13,851 nt of DNA, from assembly GCA_036398095.1 (NCBI GenBank), contig DASWHR010000118.1, positions 1-13,851 of the forward strand, given 5' to 3'. The notes beneath the pieces were generated by a model. That model saw only the letters and a program-made list of their open reading frames with translations, was not told the origin of the DNA and did not search any database. Both the position numbers and the translations under genes were made by a program. Of this stretch, positions 13,277 through 13,851 are shown one piece after another (position 1 is the first letter of the stretch; every line of letters starts with the position of its first letter). This DNA comes from DASWHR01 sp036398095 (GTDB taxonomy: Bacteria; Actinomycetota; AC-67).

Positions 13277-13851
13277 CTACGTCCGCGCAGTGGTCAGGAT
13301 GGCGCTCACGTCGAACACGAGTGTTCCGTCTTTCACGAACGAGCGCCATCCGGCCACGACGTCGCGCTCTAGTGCAGCGCGAGCTTCGTCGTCGATCTGT
13401 GCGACGGCCGCCGCCAACGGCGTGCTGTGCACGTATCGCCAGAGGAAATCCCCGGGCGCACCAAGCGGGATCGTCACGTCCTTCGACCGCACTTCGGTGC
13501 CGCGGAACCCGGCGCCGGTCGTCAGCGTTTGGATCTCCTTGGCTTCGTACAGTGAGAACACAGCGCGCATGAAGCCGGCCGCTTCGGGCTTCACGTGGCG
13601 CGCGAGCGCCTGTTCGAGTATCGCGAACAGCGGCGGCGTCGGCCCGACCGTTGCGATCGCCAGGCGCCCATCCGGCGCGAGCACGCGCCGCATCTCACTC
13701 AGCGCGGCTGGCTTGTCCGCGACGAACTGCAGGCCAAGCGAGCTGAGCACGACGTCGAACGAGTCGTCCGCGAGCGGCAAAGATTCGGCACTTGCCTCGT
13801 GCCACTCGATCGCGACACCAGATGACGGAAGCGACCGGGCAACCGCCAGCA
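13277..13851 (-). CDS. Class I SAM-dependent methyltransferase, C-terminal part (partial)
   Basis: The frame stays open to the right edge, so the start and the SAM-binding GxGxG motif I are outside the window; the TTG at 13780 is internal, because coding sequence continues upstream of it (WHEASAESLPLADDSFDVV). Visible motifs are an acidic/AESLPL segment, DDSFDVVLSSLGLQF (motif IV region of UbiE/Methyltransf_11 proteins) and EMRRVLAPDGRLAIAT (post-motif strand), then a helical C-terminal part and the end at TAG. It should transfer a methyl group from S-adenosylmethionine to a small molecule in the cytoplasm; the substrate cannot be told. It converges on the S1 protease gene across the 374-nt gap. 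Confidence 0.85.
   Translation of the reverse strand, partial: LAVARSLPSSGVAIEWHEASAESLPLADDSFDVVLSSLGLQFVADKPAALSEMRRVLAPDGRLAIATVGPTPPLFAILEQALARHVKPEAAGFMRAVFSLYEAKEIQTLTTGAGFRGTEVRSKDVTIPLGAPGDFLWRYVHSTPLAAAVAQIDDEARAALERDVVAGWRSFVKDGTLVFDVSAILTTART

Noticed and set aside
13143..13851. Plus-strand frame starting at ATG 13143 with a good GGAGG upstream, open to the window end
   Set aside because: After about 45 codons it is exactly antisense to the methyltransferase with Ser/Arg/Ala-rich shadow composition, and its start region resembles no known protein. It could be the remains of a transposase leader but cannot be supported.
1..13851. CRISPR array
   Set aside because: No regularly spaced direct repeats of 24-40 nt were seen; the repeats present are short 11-bp duplications or protein-level repeats.

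Overview
The window is GC-rich bacterial DNA, most likely from an actinobacterium-type chromosome (Actinomycetota, possibly a deep-branching or uncultured lineage). The main reasons are the left edge, where the 3' end of galU is followed by a membrane protein resembling the actinobacterial division receptor GlpR/SepX; two sites matching the Streptomyces DnaA-box consensus; the GC-rich codon use; and the secreted protease families. No gene here allows a species call.

Layout. (1) Positions 1-1626: the galU tail, an intrinsic terminator, a short control region (paired DnaA-box-like sites, candidate promoter, 8-bp hairpin), a GlpR-like membrane protein, then 12 nt later a translin-family protein, which is uncommon in bacteria. 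(2) 1627-1941: a gene-free leader with two perfect 11-bp tandem duplications. (3) 1942-9196: an exoenzyme block. A 1221-residue secreted fungalysin-type (M36) metalloprotease with several C-terminal accessory domains is followed by a very good sigma70-type promoter. That promoter serves a secreted LCAT-like lipase with an N-terminal amidotransferase-like domain and a C-terminal PPC-like domain. The lipase stop overlaps the GTG start of a small polytopic membrane protein (TAGTG). (4) 9193-11100, minus strand: a secreted protein whose C-terminal half is built from a regularly alternating beta-type repeat that I do not recognise. (5) 11237-11309: tRNA-Ala(CGC). (6) 11310-13276: a visibly less GC-rich stretch with an IS256-like terminus, a secreted trypsin-like (S1) protease with a pro-region, and 374 nt of probable mobile-element debris. 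(7) 13277 to the end, minus strand: the C-terminal part of a class I SAM methyltransferase.

How it fits together. The right two thirds code mostly for exported proteins (metalloprotease, lipase, repeat protein, serine protease), consistent with extracellular breakdown of proteins and lipids or modification of the cell envelope. The left part is conserved envelope/division and RNA-related housekeeping. The segment to the right of the tRNA looks acquired. The best candidates for undescribed biology are the alternating-repeat secreted protein, the GlpR-translin pair, and the amidotransferase-like/LCAT/PPC fusion coupled to a membrane protein. All functional statements come from reading motifs by eye; no database search was run.
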